A stretch of 64,000 nucleotides of DNA, taken from the NCBI RefSeq assembly GCF_000010405.1, contig NC_009465.1, forward strand, positions 496,001 to 560,000, read 5' to 3'. Shown here in pieces: positions 20,864 to 30,874 of the stretch. A program made the position numbers and the translations under genes. Each line of letters opens with the position of its first letter. Position 1 is the stretch's first letter. Source of the stretch: Candidatus Vesicomyosocius okutanii (lineage in GTDB: Bacteria; Pseudomonadota; Gammaproteobacteria; PS1; Pseudothioglobaceae). Below the pieces are notes generated by a model. The model was given only the letters and a program-made list of their open reading frames with translations, was not told where the DNA came from and searched no databases.

Positions 20864-21607
20864 ATGTCTAAATCAATCATCATTACTGGATTTCACGCTA
20901 TTCAAGCACAGTTAAAATTTAACCCTAAATATTTAATTAAGATTTTCATACTAAATAAACGATGTGATAAGCGTTTAAATACTCTTATCCTTGAGATTAA
21001 TAATTTTGATATTAACATTCAACAGTGTACCAAAGTACAACTAGATAAATTAAGTAATTATCAGACTCATCAAGGTATTGCAGCTGAAATATTATTACCT
21101 ATCCTACCTAACCAATGTGAACTAATTACTTACGTGTCTAAATTAGATAATGCTAGTTTAATCTTAATACTTGATTCTATTCAAGATCCTAGGAATTTAG
21201 GCGCTTGTTTGCGTAGTGCTAATGCAGCTGGGGTTGATTGCGTAATAATTAATAAAGATGGTTCAGCGTCTATTAGTGCATTAGTACACAAAACTTCTGC
21301 AGGTGCGATTAATCAAATAAAAATTTTCCAAGTAACCAATCTGTCGCGTACTATTAAAGCATTACAACAACAAAATATTTGGGTAATTGGTTTAGATAGT
21401 TCTGCCAATACTCTGATTTATCAAATAGATTTAACCACACCAAATGCTATTATTATGGGATCTGAAGGCTTTGGACTTAAAAGATTAACCAAACAATCTT
21501 GCGACCAACTGGCTAAAATTCCTATGCAAGGGAAAGTAGAAAGTTTAAACGTTTCTGTTGCTACAGGGATAACACTTTTTGAGATAAATAGACAACGCTT
21601 TCTATAG
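20864..21607 (+). CDS. rlmB: 23S rRNA (guanosine-2'-O-)-methyltransferase RlmB
   Basis: SpoU-family methyltransferase that 2'-O-methylates G2251 in the peptidyl-transferase region of 23S rRNA. 247 residues. The N-terminal L30e-like substrate-binding domain (ITGFHAIQAQL) precedes the knotted SPOUT domain with motifs DSIQDPRNLGACLRSANAAG, IMGSEGFGLKRLT and VESLNVSVATGI. The ATG directly follows the surA stop. Confidence 0.96.
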   Translation: MSKSIIITGFHAIQAQLKFNPKYLIKIFILNKRCDKRLNTLILEINNFDINIQQCTKVQLDKLSNYQTHQGIAAEILLPILPNQCELITYVSKLDNASLILILDSIQDPRNLGACLRSANAAGVDCVIINKDGSASISALVHKTSAGAINQIKIFQVTNLSRTIKALQQQNIWVIGLDSSANTLIYQIDLTTPNAIIMGSEGFGLKRLTKQSCDQLAKIPMQGKVESLNVSVATGITLFEINRQRFL

Positions 21608-21649
21608 TTTTAGGCATGTAAATATTGCACTTATATTTAATTTAGCAAT

Positions 21650-21667
21650 GACAAAATTAATTTTGTC
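21650..21667. terminator. 18-bp perfect palindrome downstream of rlmB
   Basis: GACAAAATTAATTTTGTC is a perfect palindrome 43 bases after the rlmB stop, followed by TTACTG rather than a long T-run. It may be a weak terminator or a binding site. The remainder of the 220-bp gap before the convergent minus-strand gene shows nothing recognisable. Confidence 0.35.
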
Positions 21668-21827
21668 TTACTGTCGTTAAAATAGCTAATAGGATATAAT
21701 ACAACACTCAATGAAATGACTATTATAAAAAGTAATTTCACCTTATCAAAATAATATTGATCACACTCCCGTTTGTTATGTTTGAAATGTGCCTTTAAAC
21801 CTAGATTGGGAAATATTCTTCATATTA

Positions 21828-23018
21828 TTAATTTAATTGAATACGATGTCCCCATGGTACATTTTTATTTCCTTTAATAAGCCACATTACTGGATAGATT
21901 GGTTCATATTTTGGAAATTTTCCTTTAGCATCAGTAAAGTAAATTAACACGCTAGAAGCAATTTCTTGCGTGTTAACATGATCAAATACAGGATTAAAAT
22001 TAGTACCTTTGCCACCACCCACCAATGATACTGGAAATATTAACTCATCCCAAACTTCAAAACGCCATATCAGTTCTTTACTGACTTTTTCATCACAAGC
22101 AATTAATGTAATTGTAGCGCGTATATTACTTTTAATGGCATTAATTTCTATTATAAACTCGTTAATCTCATTTTGAGAAATTGAGCCAGAAGTATCAATA
22201 GCAACAGTAATATTAATTTGGCTAGATCTAAGTGATGGCAATATGGCATTGCCACTACGACGTGATGGTCTAGCATAGGAAAAATCATCACGTACAAAAC
22301 TAAACATATATTGTGACAATAAAGATTGCCAAGAAAACTGAGGCTGAAGGAAAAAATTAATTAATTTAATAAATTCACCATTTAATTTTCCTGCTTGTTG
22401 TGCAAGTTGTATACTTGAAGCAAGATTTTTCTGCCATTTACCACTTAATTGTTGAATTTCAACAGGTGTTAAAGGGTTAGGCTTATTTGCCAAGTAAAAA
22501 GAATTTGAATTATTATTACTATTGTCTTGTAAATTATTCTTTGGACTATCATCATATAAATGTTGATCCATAGGTTTAGTATCAATACTATCATCAACCA
22601 TTGGGTAAATTTCTTCTGCAATCATACCTTGATATTTATGGAAAATAGACAGTCCAGGTGGGGGATGAAATCCTTCTTTTACCAAAAGCGGATTAATGGC
22701 AAAATCACAAGCTAAATCCCATTTATGTTTAAGCCGATTACCACGACGAGAAAAGTGCATTAGTGCACAATGTAGGACTTCATGAATAAGAATAAACTTA
22801 GTTTGATGATGATCAAGCTGGTTAATAAAATTTGGATTGTAGTAAAAACTTTTAGCATCGGTTGCACTAGTTTTACACCAAGATCCAGCAGCTTTAAGTG
22901 GCAATCTAAGCACTAAATTACCTAGAAAAGGTTGGTCAAGAATAAGTTGTGTTCGAGCTTTAGTCAATTTTGCTTTAACTACTTGTAAATCAAGCTTATT
23001 AATATTATTCTCAATCAT
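21828..23018 (-). CDS. VWA-like / putative metallopeptidase protein (DUF2201 type)
   Basis: A 396-residue protein with two recognisable parts. The N-terminal half has a zinc-peptidase-like helix, HEVLHCALMH near residue 80, followed by WDLACDFAINPLL. The C-terminal third is a VWA-like domain whose MIDAS pattern is DTSGS (in ITVAIDTSGSIS), followed by GGGKGTNF. The middle is rich in Asn and Ser. It lies just downstream of a MoxR-type AAA ATPase, a pairing known for chaperone-like systems that load metal or remodel a partner. The substrate is unknown. Confidence 0.75.
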   Translation of the reverse strand: MIENNINKLDLQVVKAKLTKARTQLILDQPFLGNLVLRLPLKAAGSWCKTSATDAKSFYYNPNFINQLDHHQTKFILIHEVLHCALMHFSRRGNRLKHKWDLACDFAINPLLVKEGFHPPPGLSIFHKYQGMIAEEIYPMVDDSIDTKPMDQHLYDDSPKNNLQDNSNNNSNSFYLANKPNPLTPVEIQQLSGKWQKNLASSIQLAQQAGKLNGEFIKLINFFLQPQFSWQSLLSQYMFSFVRDDFSYARPSRRSGNAILPSLRSSQINITVAIDTSGSISQNEINEFIIEINAIKSNIRATITLIACDEKVSKELIWRFEVWDELIFPVSLVGGGKGTNFNPVFDHVNTQEIASSVLIYFTDAKGKFPKYEPIYPVMWLIKGNKNVPWGHRIQLN

Positions 23019-23092
23019 AATATCTTCATTAATAACTGTTCCTTGTGATACACACTAAATGTCACTACTTTTACAAATTAAATTATCAAATA

Positions 23093-24133
23093 TTAGTCAA
23101 GCATAACATTAGAAATTGTATTTGCCCAATCGGCAAATTCAGGGATAGTAAAAATATCTTCACCAATGGCTCGTTGCATGTCTAATACTAGCATAACACC
23201 TAACTCATTTCGAGGAAAGTTTTTAGCAAAATTAAGAATATTACCCCATGCTTTTTTAGCATGATTACTACCTTTAAGACTGGTTGCTCTACCTACTAGT
23301 GCTGCACAAATTACATATTGCAAATCAAGTTCTTCTGGAATTGAAACACTTTCGCCGTTAATGATAGAATCAAGATTAGGAAAATCAGATATGTGTTTAA
23401 TAAACGTGGTAATTTCAACTCCTGCTATTTTTCCAACGCAAGCACTAGCAGCTTGCTTAAATAAAGACAAATCAGTACCAAATTTTTTCAGGGCTCTATG
23501 TACAAACTCCCAAGTCCTTGGCGAAGGAAAGGCAGTTGGATTGTGTTTAGAATTAAACTCAAACAAATATTCAGGGCGATAACGTAAAAAGCCAATAATA
23601 CGTTCATCAATGTTATTTTTATATGCCCATGTCACCCAATCATCCAAATTAACATCCAGTTCGAAATGCGAAAATCGATTTGCCAAAGGTGCAGGCATTG
23701 AATAAGTAATACCTCTATCACCTTGACGATTACCTGCAGCAAATATTACCCAACCTTTAGGTACAGTATAATCACCTAAACAACGATCAAGAATGAGTTG
23801 ATAAGCTGCTGCTGATACGGTTGGGGGGGCTGAGGTAATTTCATCAAGGAATAAAATACCTTGCTCGCCATGACGCTTTGAATCGGGTAATAATGAAGGC
23901 ACTGACCAGTCAACTAAATTGCCATTTTTAAACGGTATACCCCGAAGGTCACTAGGTTCCATTTGTGATAAGCGAATATCAATAATATTAACTTTATTGT
24001 TACTTGCTATTTGAAAGATAATTTGAGACTTACCAATCCCTGGTGAACCCCATAACATAACAGGTGTATGATAACCTTGAATTACTGATGTTAACTCTTT
24101 ATTGAGAATTTCACTTACTTCTTTAGGACGCAT
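23093..24133 (-). CDS. MoxR-type AAA+ ATPase
   Basis: A 346-residue AAA+ ATPase. Walker A is GSPGIGKSQ near residue 30, Walker B is GILFLDEI, sensor 1 lies in WVIFAAGNRQGDRG, and PSPRTWEFV lies in the lid region. It precedes the VWA/metallopeptidase-like gene by 74 bases on the same strand; the two probably act together, with the ATPase remodelling a target selected by the VWA partner. No obvious target gene is adjacent, since the other neighbours are lipoate and ribosome-modification genes. Confidence 0.82.
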   Translation of the reverse strand: MRPKEVSEILNKELTSVIQGYHTPVMLWGSPGIGKSQIIFQIASNNKVNIIDIRLSQMEPSDLRGIPFKNGNLVDWSVPSLLPDSKRHGEQGILFLDEITSAPPTVSAAAYQLILDRCLGDYTVPKGWVIFAAGNRQGDRGITYSMPAPLANRFSHFELDVNLDDWVTWAYKNNIDERIIGFLRYRPEYLFEFNSKHNPTAFPSPRTWEFVHRALKKFGTDLSLFKQAASACVGKIAGVEITTFIKHISDFPNLDSIINGESVSIPEELDLQYVICAALVGRATSLKGSNHAKKAWGNILNFAKNFPRNELGVMLVLDMQRAIGEDIFTIPEFADWANTISNVMLD

Positions 24134-24196
24134 GAATACTTATAAATTATCCAAAAAACTTCCATTTTACAGTAATAAAAGATAAAATTACTTGAT

Positions 24197-24475
24197 ATGA
24201 TTACCGTTAACTCTACTTCAGAAACTTTATTTAATTTTCCTTGTGACTATTCTATTAAAATATTTGGTAAAAATTGTGAAAAGTTTCAGAATACAATTTG
24301 CACTATTGTTGAACGTCACACTCACAAATTAAATCCCAATAAAATAACAAAGAAGCACAGTTCTAAAGGTAATTATGTGTCTTTCAGCATTCGTATTATT
24401 GCCAACAGTAGAATTCAATTAGATTCCATTAATCAAGATTTAAAAAACTGTAATTTAGTGTCTTATGTTCTATAA
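24197..24475 (+). CDS. ybeD: YbeD family protein (DUF493)
   Basis: A 92-residue protein with the ferredoxin-like fold expected of YbeD/DUF493: FNFPCDYSIKIFGKN at the start and VSFSIRIIANSRIQLDSINQDL near the end. In E. coli ybeD sits just upstream of lipB, and here it ends 6 bases before lipB, so the order is conserved. Its molecular role is not known; the fold suggests a small regulatory domain. Confidence 0.85.
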   Translation: MITVNSTSETLFNFPCDYSIKIFGKNCEKFQNTICTIVERHTHKLNPNKITKKHSSKGNYVSFSIRIIANSRIQLDSINQDLKNCNLVSYVL

Positions 24476-24481
24476 ATTATT

Positions 24482-25096
24482 ATGCGTGTTATCAATTTAG
24501 GGCGTCAAGACTATTTAAACATCTGGGATAAGATGAAAACATTTACTAATACTCGTGATAAAAATACCAAAGATGAATTATGGATTGTAGAACACAATCC
24601 TGTATTTACACAAGGGGTTTCTAGTAAACCAGAACATATTTTATCCAATACTGATATTCCTATCGTTCAAACTGATCGTGGAGGACAAGTTACTTATCAT
24701 GGCCCTGGGCAAGTGATTATTTATTGTCTATTTGACCTTAAACGTCTTGGCATGGGAGTTAAAAGAATTATTGAAATTATTGAAAATTCAATAATTGACT
24801 TATTGAGAACTTACACCATTAAAGCACATCTAAAATCCGGAGCACCTGGTGTATATATTGATAATGCTAAAATTGCAGCACTTGGTTTAAGGATTAAACA
24901 ATCAAGAATTTATCATGGGCTGAGTCTTAATATAGATATGGATTTATCTCCATTTATCCAAATTAATCCTTGTGGATATCAAAACCTGAAAGTAACACAA
25001 CTTTGTGATTTAACGGATAGTAGAGATACTTTAAATATTATTGCTAAAAAACTTAGCCAAATACTTATTAATTATGTTTCAAGAAATAGACATTAA
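24482..25096 (+). CDS. lipB: Octanoyl-[ACP]:protein N-octanoyltransferase
   Basis: Transfers octanoate from acyl carrier protein to lipoyl domains, the first step of lipoate assembly. 204 residues. Family motifs are [13 protein letters not shown] near residue 65, [19 protein letters not shown] with the catalytic lysine, and the acyl-accepting cysteine in INPCGYQ. Its 3' end overlaps lipA by 23 bases. The acyl donor ACP is encoded at 51.5 kb. Confidence 0.97.
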   Translation: MRVINLGRQDYLNIWDKMKTFTNTRDKNTKDELWIVEHNPVFTQGVSSKPEHILSNTDIPIVQTDRGGQVTYHGPGQVIIYCLFDLKRLGMGVKRIIEIIENSIIDLLRTYTIKAHLKSGAPGVYIDNAKIAALGLRIKQSRIYHGLSLNIDMDLSPFIQINPCGYQNLKVTQLCDLTDSRDTLNIIAKKLSQILINYVSRNRH

Positions 25097-26021
25097 AAGT
25101 TTAAAAGGAAAATCTAAAGTGGCACGCTTAAGAATTAAACCTGATGTTAATAGAACAGTTATTAGAAAACCAAAATGGATACGGACCAAGCATATTTTTG
25201 GTTCAAAAGTTGATCAACTAAAAAGCACGCTTCGGGCGCAGAAATTATTTACAGTCTGTGAAGAAGCTCAATGCCCAAATTTAGTTGAATGTTTTAATCA
25301 TGGTACTGCTACTTTTATGATTATGGGACAAATCTGTACACGTCGTTGCCCATTTTGTGATGTCGCTCATGGTAAACCCAGAACGCTTGATATAGATGAG
25401 CCTAAACATTTAGCTGATACCATCAAAAAGATGCGACTTAAGTATGTAGTGATTACTTCAGTAGATAGGGACGATTTACATGATGGAGGTGTTCAACATT
25501 TCAAAATGTGTATTGATAATATCAGATTAAGTACACCAAAAGTTAAGATTGAAATCTTAACTCCAGATTTCAAAGGTAGGATTGATAAAGCACTTAAGGT
25601 TTTTAAATCTTGTCCGCCTGATGTCTTTAATCATAATCTGGAGACAGTGCCAAGCTTATACCCAAAAGTTCGACCTGGTGCAAATTATGAGTATTCATTA
25701 AAATTACTTCAAAAATTTAAACAACAACACCCTCTTGTTATTAGTAAATCAGGATTAATGCTAGGGGTTGGTGAAAGTGAAAAACAAGTTATCAATGTGT
25801 TAAAGGATTTACGCAGACATAATGTAGATATGCTTACTATAGGTCAATATTTACAACCAAGTAAATATCATTTAGCTGTTGAAACATATATTCATCCGAA
25901 TCAATTTGATAAGTATAGAAAAATTGCACTTAAATTAGGTTTTATTAGAGTCGCTAGTGGACCCATGGTACGTTCTTCTTATCATGCTAATTTACAAATT
26001 AAAGGTAAATTAATAATTTAG
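25074..26021 (+). CDS. lipA: Lipoyl synthase
   Basis: Radical-SAM enzyme that inserts two sulfurs into protein-bound octanoate. The ATG at 25074 ([12 protein letters not shown]) is chosen over one at 25041 deeper in lipB. The auxiliary cluster cysteines are in [12 protein letters not shown], the radical-SAM cysteines in [10 protein letters not shown], and the serine ligand in [10 protein letters not shown] near the C terminus. About 315 residues. It depends on the Isc machinery encoded at 58-64 kb. Confidence 0.97.
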   Translation: MFQEIDIKSLKGKSKVARLRIKPDVNRTVIRKPKWIRTKHIFGSKVDQLKSTLRAQKLFTVCEEAQCPNLVECFNHGTATFMIMGQICTRRCPFCDVAHGKPRTLDIDEPKHLADTIKKMRLKYVVITSVDRDDLHDGGVQHFKMCIDNIRLSTPKVKIEILTPDFKGRIDKALKVFKSCPPDVFNHNLETVPSLYPKVRPGANYEYSLKLLQKFKQQHPLVISKSGLMLGVGESEKQVINVLKDLRRHNVDMLTIGQYLQPSKYHLAVETYIHPNQFDKYRKIALKLGFIRVASGPMVRSSYHANLQIKGKLII

Positions 26022-26031
26022 TGATTATAAA

Positions 26032-26060
26032 AAGAATAATTTATATCATAAATTATTCTT
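26032..26060. terminator. Hairpin at the convergent lipA / RND permease junction
   Basis: AAGAATAATTTAT (26032-26044) and ATAAATTATTCTT (26048-26060) are perfect reverse complements with a 3-base loop. The right arm includes the stop region of the permease gene. The location between converging genes suggests a shared terminator; the stem is almost pure A/T and there is no T-run beyond it. Confidence 0.45.
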
Positions 26061-29000
26061 ATCTGTTTTCTTTACTAGCTTATTAATACCTAATTCCTCA
26101 CTACTAAGTTTAACCTTATTTTTTCTACCAAGAACTGTTTTTATCCATTCTTTAGGGTCTTTATTTTCCTTTTCAGATTTTGGCTCTTCAACATTGTATT
26201 TCGAATCTGCATCTTTATTTTCAGGAAGAAGACCCATATTAACCGCAATATTTCTACAAGTAGCTTCGCCAGCAGATAAAGTTCCTAACGGGATTACAAT
26301 TAGCGTTAGTATAGTAGAAATTAGTACACCAAATAATAATGAAATTGCCATACCTTGGAATATAGGATCTGATAAGATAACACTAGAACCACCAACCAAT
26401 GCAAATGCAGTAATCATAATAGGCCGTGTTCTTGAAGAGCATGAATTAATTATTGCATCAAAAAACGGTATACCTTTAGCATATTCTTGAACAGTAAAAT
26501 CAACTAATAAAATTGAATTTCGTACAATAATTCCTGCTAATGCAATCCAACCAATCATTGAAGTGGCTGTAAATTCTGCATCTAATAACCAATGACCTGG
26601 GACAATACCCAATAATGTTAATGGAATTGGTGCCATAATAACAGCTGGAATAATAAAGCTACCAAACTGCCACACAACCAACATATAAATTACAACTAAC
26701 GCTATAGCAAATGTGCTACCCATGTCTCGAAAAGTCTCATAAGTAACTGTCCATTCACCTGTCCATTCAAAACTTGGAATGGTTTGATCTTTAGGTGGTC
26801 CCAGATATTCACCTTGTAATTGTTTGCCATCAATCGTTTGATATTTAAGTAGCAAGTCATCTACACCTAACATTGCATAAATTGGTGCACTTAGGCGACC
26901 TTTAGGTTCGCCTAATACATATTCAATATCTGCTAAATCTTTATGAAAAATTAAATCATCTTGCTTTTTATAACTAAATGAACCTAATTCTGAAATTGGA
27001 ATCAATCCACCATGCTGAGAAGGTACAGGCAATTGAGTCAAATAAGATAATTGAGAGCGTTTAGATAGCGGTATTTGTAAACAAATACGTGAAGGTTCAA
27101 GTGCATTTTTTAATCTAATTGTACCTACATTAAAACTACTCATAGCCATTGAAAGTGTTTCTTTAATAGTCATAACACTAACACCAAATCGAGAAGCTTT
27201 TGCTGTATCTACTTGAAAGTCAATAACAGGATACTTATCACGTATAAGATTATCAACATCTGTCATTGTACCCGATTCTTTGAATAATTCTGTTAAGTCA
27301 TTTGCTAATTTACGACGAGTCTCCTTATCTGGCCCGTACACTTCAGCAACAACAGGACTTAATACTGGAGGACCAGGTGGCATTTCAATAACAGCATAAT
27401 TAGCACCTACATCTTCTACAATCTGTTTAATCAATGTTCTTGCTTCTAAGGCAATTTCATGACTAGAACGAGCTCTCTCTGATTTTTCAACCAACTGAAT
27501 TTGCAATTCACCTTCTGAAGGAGATTGTCTTAAATAATAATGTCTTACTAGTCCGTTAAAATCAAAAGGCTTGGCAGTTCCTGAATAGGATTGAATAGCA
27601 ACGACTTCTGGTACATTGCGCAATACTTGCGCCATTTTATGTAAAGTTGAAGCTGTATTTGCTAGTGCTGTACCATCAGGCATATTTAAAATTACACCAA
27701 ATTCAGACTTATTATCCAGAGGCAACATTTTTACAGGAACTAAAGTAGTATAGAACATTGATATTGACATAAAAAAAGCAACAATCAATCCAATCAAAAA
27801 ACCCCAACCATATATTTTTATATTGAATAATTTAGAGATGGTTGAATGAAAAAATGTAAACATAACTTTTGCTTCTTTTTCTTCTTTTTTATGCATTTTG
27901 TGTAGCACATTCAAAGGCGGTACAAATATCATTATAAAATAAGGGGTAAAAACGAACGCTGCAAACAATGAAAACATCATTGCAACCGAGCCTAATATAG
28001 GAATTGGAGCCATATATGGCCCCATCATTCCACTAACTGCTGCCATAGGCACTAGAGCCGCGACTACAGTAAAGGTTGCTAAAATTGTTGGGTTACCAAC
28101 TTCACGCACTGCGTCAATCGCGGTACCAATAGTAATTTTATTATCAATCAACCATCTCCTATAGATATTTTCGGTGACAACAATAGCATCATCCACTAGA
28201 ATACCAATTGAGAAAATCAAAGCAAATAAACTAACCCTATCAATGGTCATGCCTAAAATCCACGCAGAAAAAATGGTCATCAATAATACAACTGGAATGA
28301 CTAACGTTACTACAATAGCTGGACGAATACCCAAGGCAAACCATACAAGCAGAGTCACTGCACCTGTAGCAATAAATAATTTCTTAATTAAAACATTTAC
28401 CTTATCTTTTGCAGATTTTCCATAATCTCTGGTGACACTAATTTCTACGTTATCAGGGATAAGTTTGCCTTTTAATTCTTCAACTTTAGCAAGAATATTT
28501 TCAGCTACTTCTACGCCATTAGTACCATATTTTTTTGCAATAGCAATTGTTATTGCCTGTTCAGCAGTAGCTTTTTTTTCTGTTTTATTTGCCTTTCCTG
28601 TATAATAATTAACCATATGTTCAGCATCTTCTGGTGCATAATACACATCAGCTACATCACGCACATAAATTGGTTTACCATCATTTACTGTAATTACCAA
28701 GTTTTCAATATCTTCCACTTTACTAAAGAAATCACCTGAATAAACCTCCATCTTTAATCCATTTAGTTCAATATTTCCTGTGTGTCCTCGTACATTAGCA
28801 TTACCAATAGTACTAGCAATTTGCTGAATAGAAATATCATGTCCAGCTAAACGCCCTGGATAAGCATCAATATGAAAAATTTCCTTACGCCCGCCAACAA
28901 CAAAGCCATTATTAGTATCTTTAACTTTTGCAAGCTGCTGTAACAGTTCTAGGCCTAAAGAACGTAACTGTCCGTCATCAAGTGATTTTGACCAAAGTGT

Positions 29001-29492
29001 TAAATTTATGATTGGTACATCATCAATTTCTTTAGGTTTAATGAGTGGTTGCTTAGCACCCGGGGGCATAAATTCAAGATTTGACAACATTTTGTCACGT
29101 ACTTTGATAATAGAGGTATTCATTTCTTGACCCACATCAAACTCTACAGTAATAACACCTTTGCTCTTATCACTAACAGAATAAACATGCTTAACACCTA
29201 AAATATTTGACATTAAACGTTCTAAAGGCTTAATAATAATATTTGACACTTCCTTAGAAGAAGCGCCTGGATATTCAACAAATAAGTCAATAAGTGGTAC
29301 AGAAATTTGAGGATCTTCTTGCCTTGGGGTTGAAATTAAACCAATAATACCTGCGCCTAACATAGCAAAAAATATGATAATAGACAGTGAAGAGGTAATA
29401 AAAGCTTTAGTAAGCTTTCCAGCAATACCCATCTCAAACTTTCTATTCACCTTATCGATCTTTACCTGATCAACATGACTTTTGTTTGTCAT
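26046..29492 (-). CDS. RND-family efflux permease
   Basis: Inner-membrane proton-driven pump of the AcrB/CusA superfamily. It has 1148 residues, longer than AcrB because of a charged cytoplasmic N-terminal extension (residues ~1-25) and a Lys/Glu-rich tail of about 70 residues. Twelve membrane helices in two repeats are evident; the proton-relay aspartates lie in FSIGILVDDAIVVTENI near residue 435. Two large periplasmic loops follow helices 1 and 7. It follows its adaptor by 6 bases. Substrate cannot be read from sequence, and no TolC-type outer-membrane channel is in the window. Confidence 0.92.
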   Translation of the reverse strand: MTNKSHVDQVKIDKVNRKFEMGIAGKLTKAFITSSLSIIIFFAMLGAGIIGLISTPRQEDPQISVPLIDLFVEYPGASSKEVSNIIIKPLERLMSNILGVKHVYSVSDKSKGVITVEFDVGQEMNTSIIKVRDKMLSNLEFMPPGAKQPLIKPKEIDDVPIINLTLWSKSLDDGQLRSLGLELLQQLAKVKDTNNGFVVGGRKEIFHIDAYPGRLAGHDISIQQIASTIGNANVRGHTGNIELNGLKMEVYSGDFFSKVEDIENLVITVNDGKPIYVRDVADVYYAPEDAEHMVNYYTGKANKTEKKATAEQAITIAIAKKYGTNGVEVAENILAKVEELKGKLIPDNVEISVTRDYGKSAKDKVNVLIKKLFIATGAVTLLVWFALGIRPAIVVTLVIPVVLLMTIFSAWILGMTIDRVSLFALIFSIGILVDDAIVVTENIYRRWLIDNKITIGTAIDAVREVGNPTILATFTVVAALVPMAAVSGMMGPYMAPIPILGSVAMMFSLFAAFVFTPYFIMIFVPPLNVLHKMHKKEEKEAKVMFTFFHSTISKLFNIKIYGWGFLIGLIVAFFMSISMFYTTLVPVKMLPLDNKSEFGVILNMPDGTALANTASTLHKMAQVLRNVPEVVAIQSYSGTAKPFDFNGLVRHYYLRQSPSEGELQIQLVEKSERARSSHEIALEARTLIKQIVEDVGANYAVIEMPPGPPVLSPVVAEVYGPDKETRRKLANDLTELFKESGTMTDVDNLIRDKYPVIDFQVDTAKASRFGVSVMTIKETLSMAMSSFNVGTIRLKNALEPSRICLQIPLSKRSQLSYLTQLPVPSQHGGLIPISELGSFSYKKQDDLIFHKDLADIEYVLGEPKGRLSAPIYAMLGVDDLLLKYQTIDGKQLQGEYLGPPKDQTIPSFEWTGEWTVTYETFRDMGSTFAIALVVIYMLVVWQFGSFIIPAVIMAPIPLTLLGIVPGHWLLDAEFTATSMIGWIALAGIIVRNSILLVDFTVQEYAKGIPFFDAIINSCSSRTRPIMITAFALVGGSSVILSDPIFQGMAISLLFGVLISTILTLIVIPLGTLSAGEATCRNIAVNMGLLPENKDADSKYNVEEPKSEKENKDPKEWIKTVLGRKNKVKLSSEELGINKLVKKTDKNNL

Positions 29493-29498
29493 AATGTG

Positions 29499-30674
29499 TT
29501 AAATACCCATACCTGAAACCATTAGAATGTTTGGATTAGAAACAATTCTTTCACCAATTTTTAAACCTGATAGAACGCTTTTTTTATTCTTTCCAACTTG
29601 TTCTCCTAAACGTATAAATCTTAACTCTGTTTTATTGGTTAATGAATTAACAACAAACACACTTGGTAATGAAGATCGCCACATAATAGCAATTTCAGGA
29701 ATGACTGGCGTTAATACGCCAGAATCTGTTTCAAAAATTTCTACTTCTGCATATGCTCCTGATAATACTGGAACATTAGCCGGTAAATCAAACTTAACCT
29801 TAACACTATGTTTAACATTATCTGCAATAGGATAAATTTGTGAAAGTTTAGCATCAACTACAATATTAGCAATATCTAATTTAATACGATATGTTTTGTT
29901 AAGTTTAAGACTTCTAACTAACCTTGAAGGCACATTCACTTCTACTTGAAGATTTTTAATATTAGCAAATTTTATCAAAATTTGACCAGGTTGGACAACA
30001 TCCCCCTTATTAATATTTTTAGCCACAATAACACCATCAAATGGCGCACTCACATTAGCATCTTTTAAGCGTGATTCAGCTTGCTTTAAATGTAATTCAG
30101 CTTGCTTAAGTTTATTCTTAGCCTGCTGATAGTTTGTGTATCTAGAGGTTCTATTAGCAAACTTGTCAAAATCTGGATTACCTTGACCTGATATTTTTAA
30201 CATAGGGTCAGTAAACATTGAAAACATACCTGGTACACTACCAAACATACCACCTGAGTTTGGCGATACAATTGATTGTGAATATTGGACCCCTGCATTT
30301 CTAAGCGCCTCACTAGCTGAAGCAATTGCTGCATAGGCTGAATCTCTTTGTGCTTGAATGGACTCTTGTTCTAATGTGACTAAAATTGCACCTTTTTTAA
30401 ACATATCCCCCTCTTGACCCTTAATGTTTAATACATCGCCAGATACCTGAGCAACCAAATTAACACGCGAAGAAGAAATAACTGAACCACCTAAAAGCGC
30501 TCTCTTATCTAGTGATATACCCCTTACAGCTTGAATGTTATAAACAGATTCAAAATTGTTAATATTTTGTTTTGTACTTCCTTTTAAAGACATATTAAGG
30601 GAAGTAATTTGTGCTTTAGAAGGTAATGAAGACATCAATACAATCGATGTGAATAATAAGATTAATGTATGCAT
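29499..30674 (-). CDS. RND efflux periplasmic adaptor (membrane fusion protein)
   Basis: Links the RND pump to an outer-membrane channel. The ATG at 30674 opens a signal peptide (MHTLILLFTSIVLMSSLPSKA); a GTG two codons earlier is possible. The biotinyl-lipoyl-like half motif (VNLVAQVSGDVLNIKGQEGDMFKKGAIL) is followed by an alpha-hairpin with a Gly/Pro/Met-rich insert (GGMFGSVPGMFSMF), the second lipoyl half (ANVSAPFDGVIVAKNINKGDVV) and beta-barrel regions. About 391 residues; first gene of the two-gene pump operon. Confidence 0.9.
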   Translation of the reverse strand: MHTLILLFTSIVLMSSLPSKAQITSLNMSLKGSTKQNINNFESVYNIQAVRGISLDKRALLGGSVISSSRVNLVAQVSGDVLNIKGQEGDMFKKGAILVTLEQESIQAQRDSAYAAIASASEALRNAGVQYSQSIVSPNSGGMFGSVPGMFSMFTDPMLKISGQGNPDFDKFANRTSRYTNYQQAKNKLKQAELHLKQAESRLKDANVSAPFDGVIVAKNINKGDVVQPGQILIKFANIKNLQVEVNVPSRLVRSLKLNKTYRIKLDIANIVVDAKLSQIYPIADNVKHSVKVKFDLPANVPVLSGAYAEVEIFETDSGVLTPVIPEIAIMWRSSLPSVFVVNSLTNKTELRFIRLGEQVGKNKKSVLSGLKIGERIVSNPNILMVSGMGI

Positions 30675-30874
30675 AGTCACCCTGTTTTTAAAAAGTAAAA
30701 AAATAAACTTTATCGAAGATTTTATATGATTAAAATATACTATATCTATTATTTTCCATTTATAAAATGGGTAATATAATTATATCTTATTAATACGAGT
30801 ATTTATTTTTAAATAACTTTATTTACTTTAATGAATAAATTTTACTTACATAAAAACCTCACAATATTTATTTA

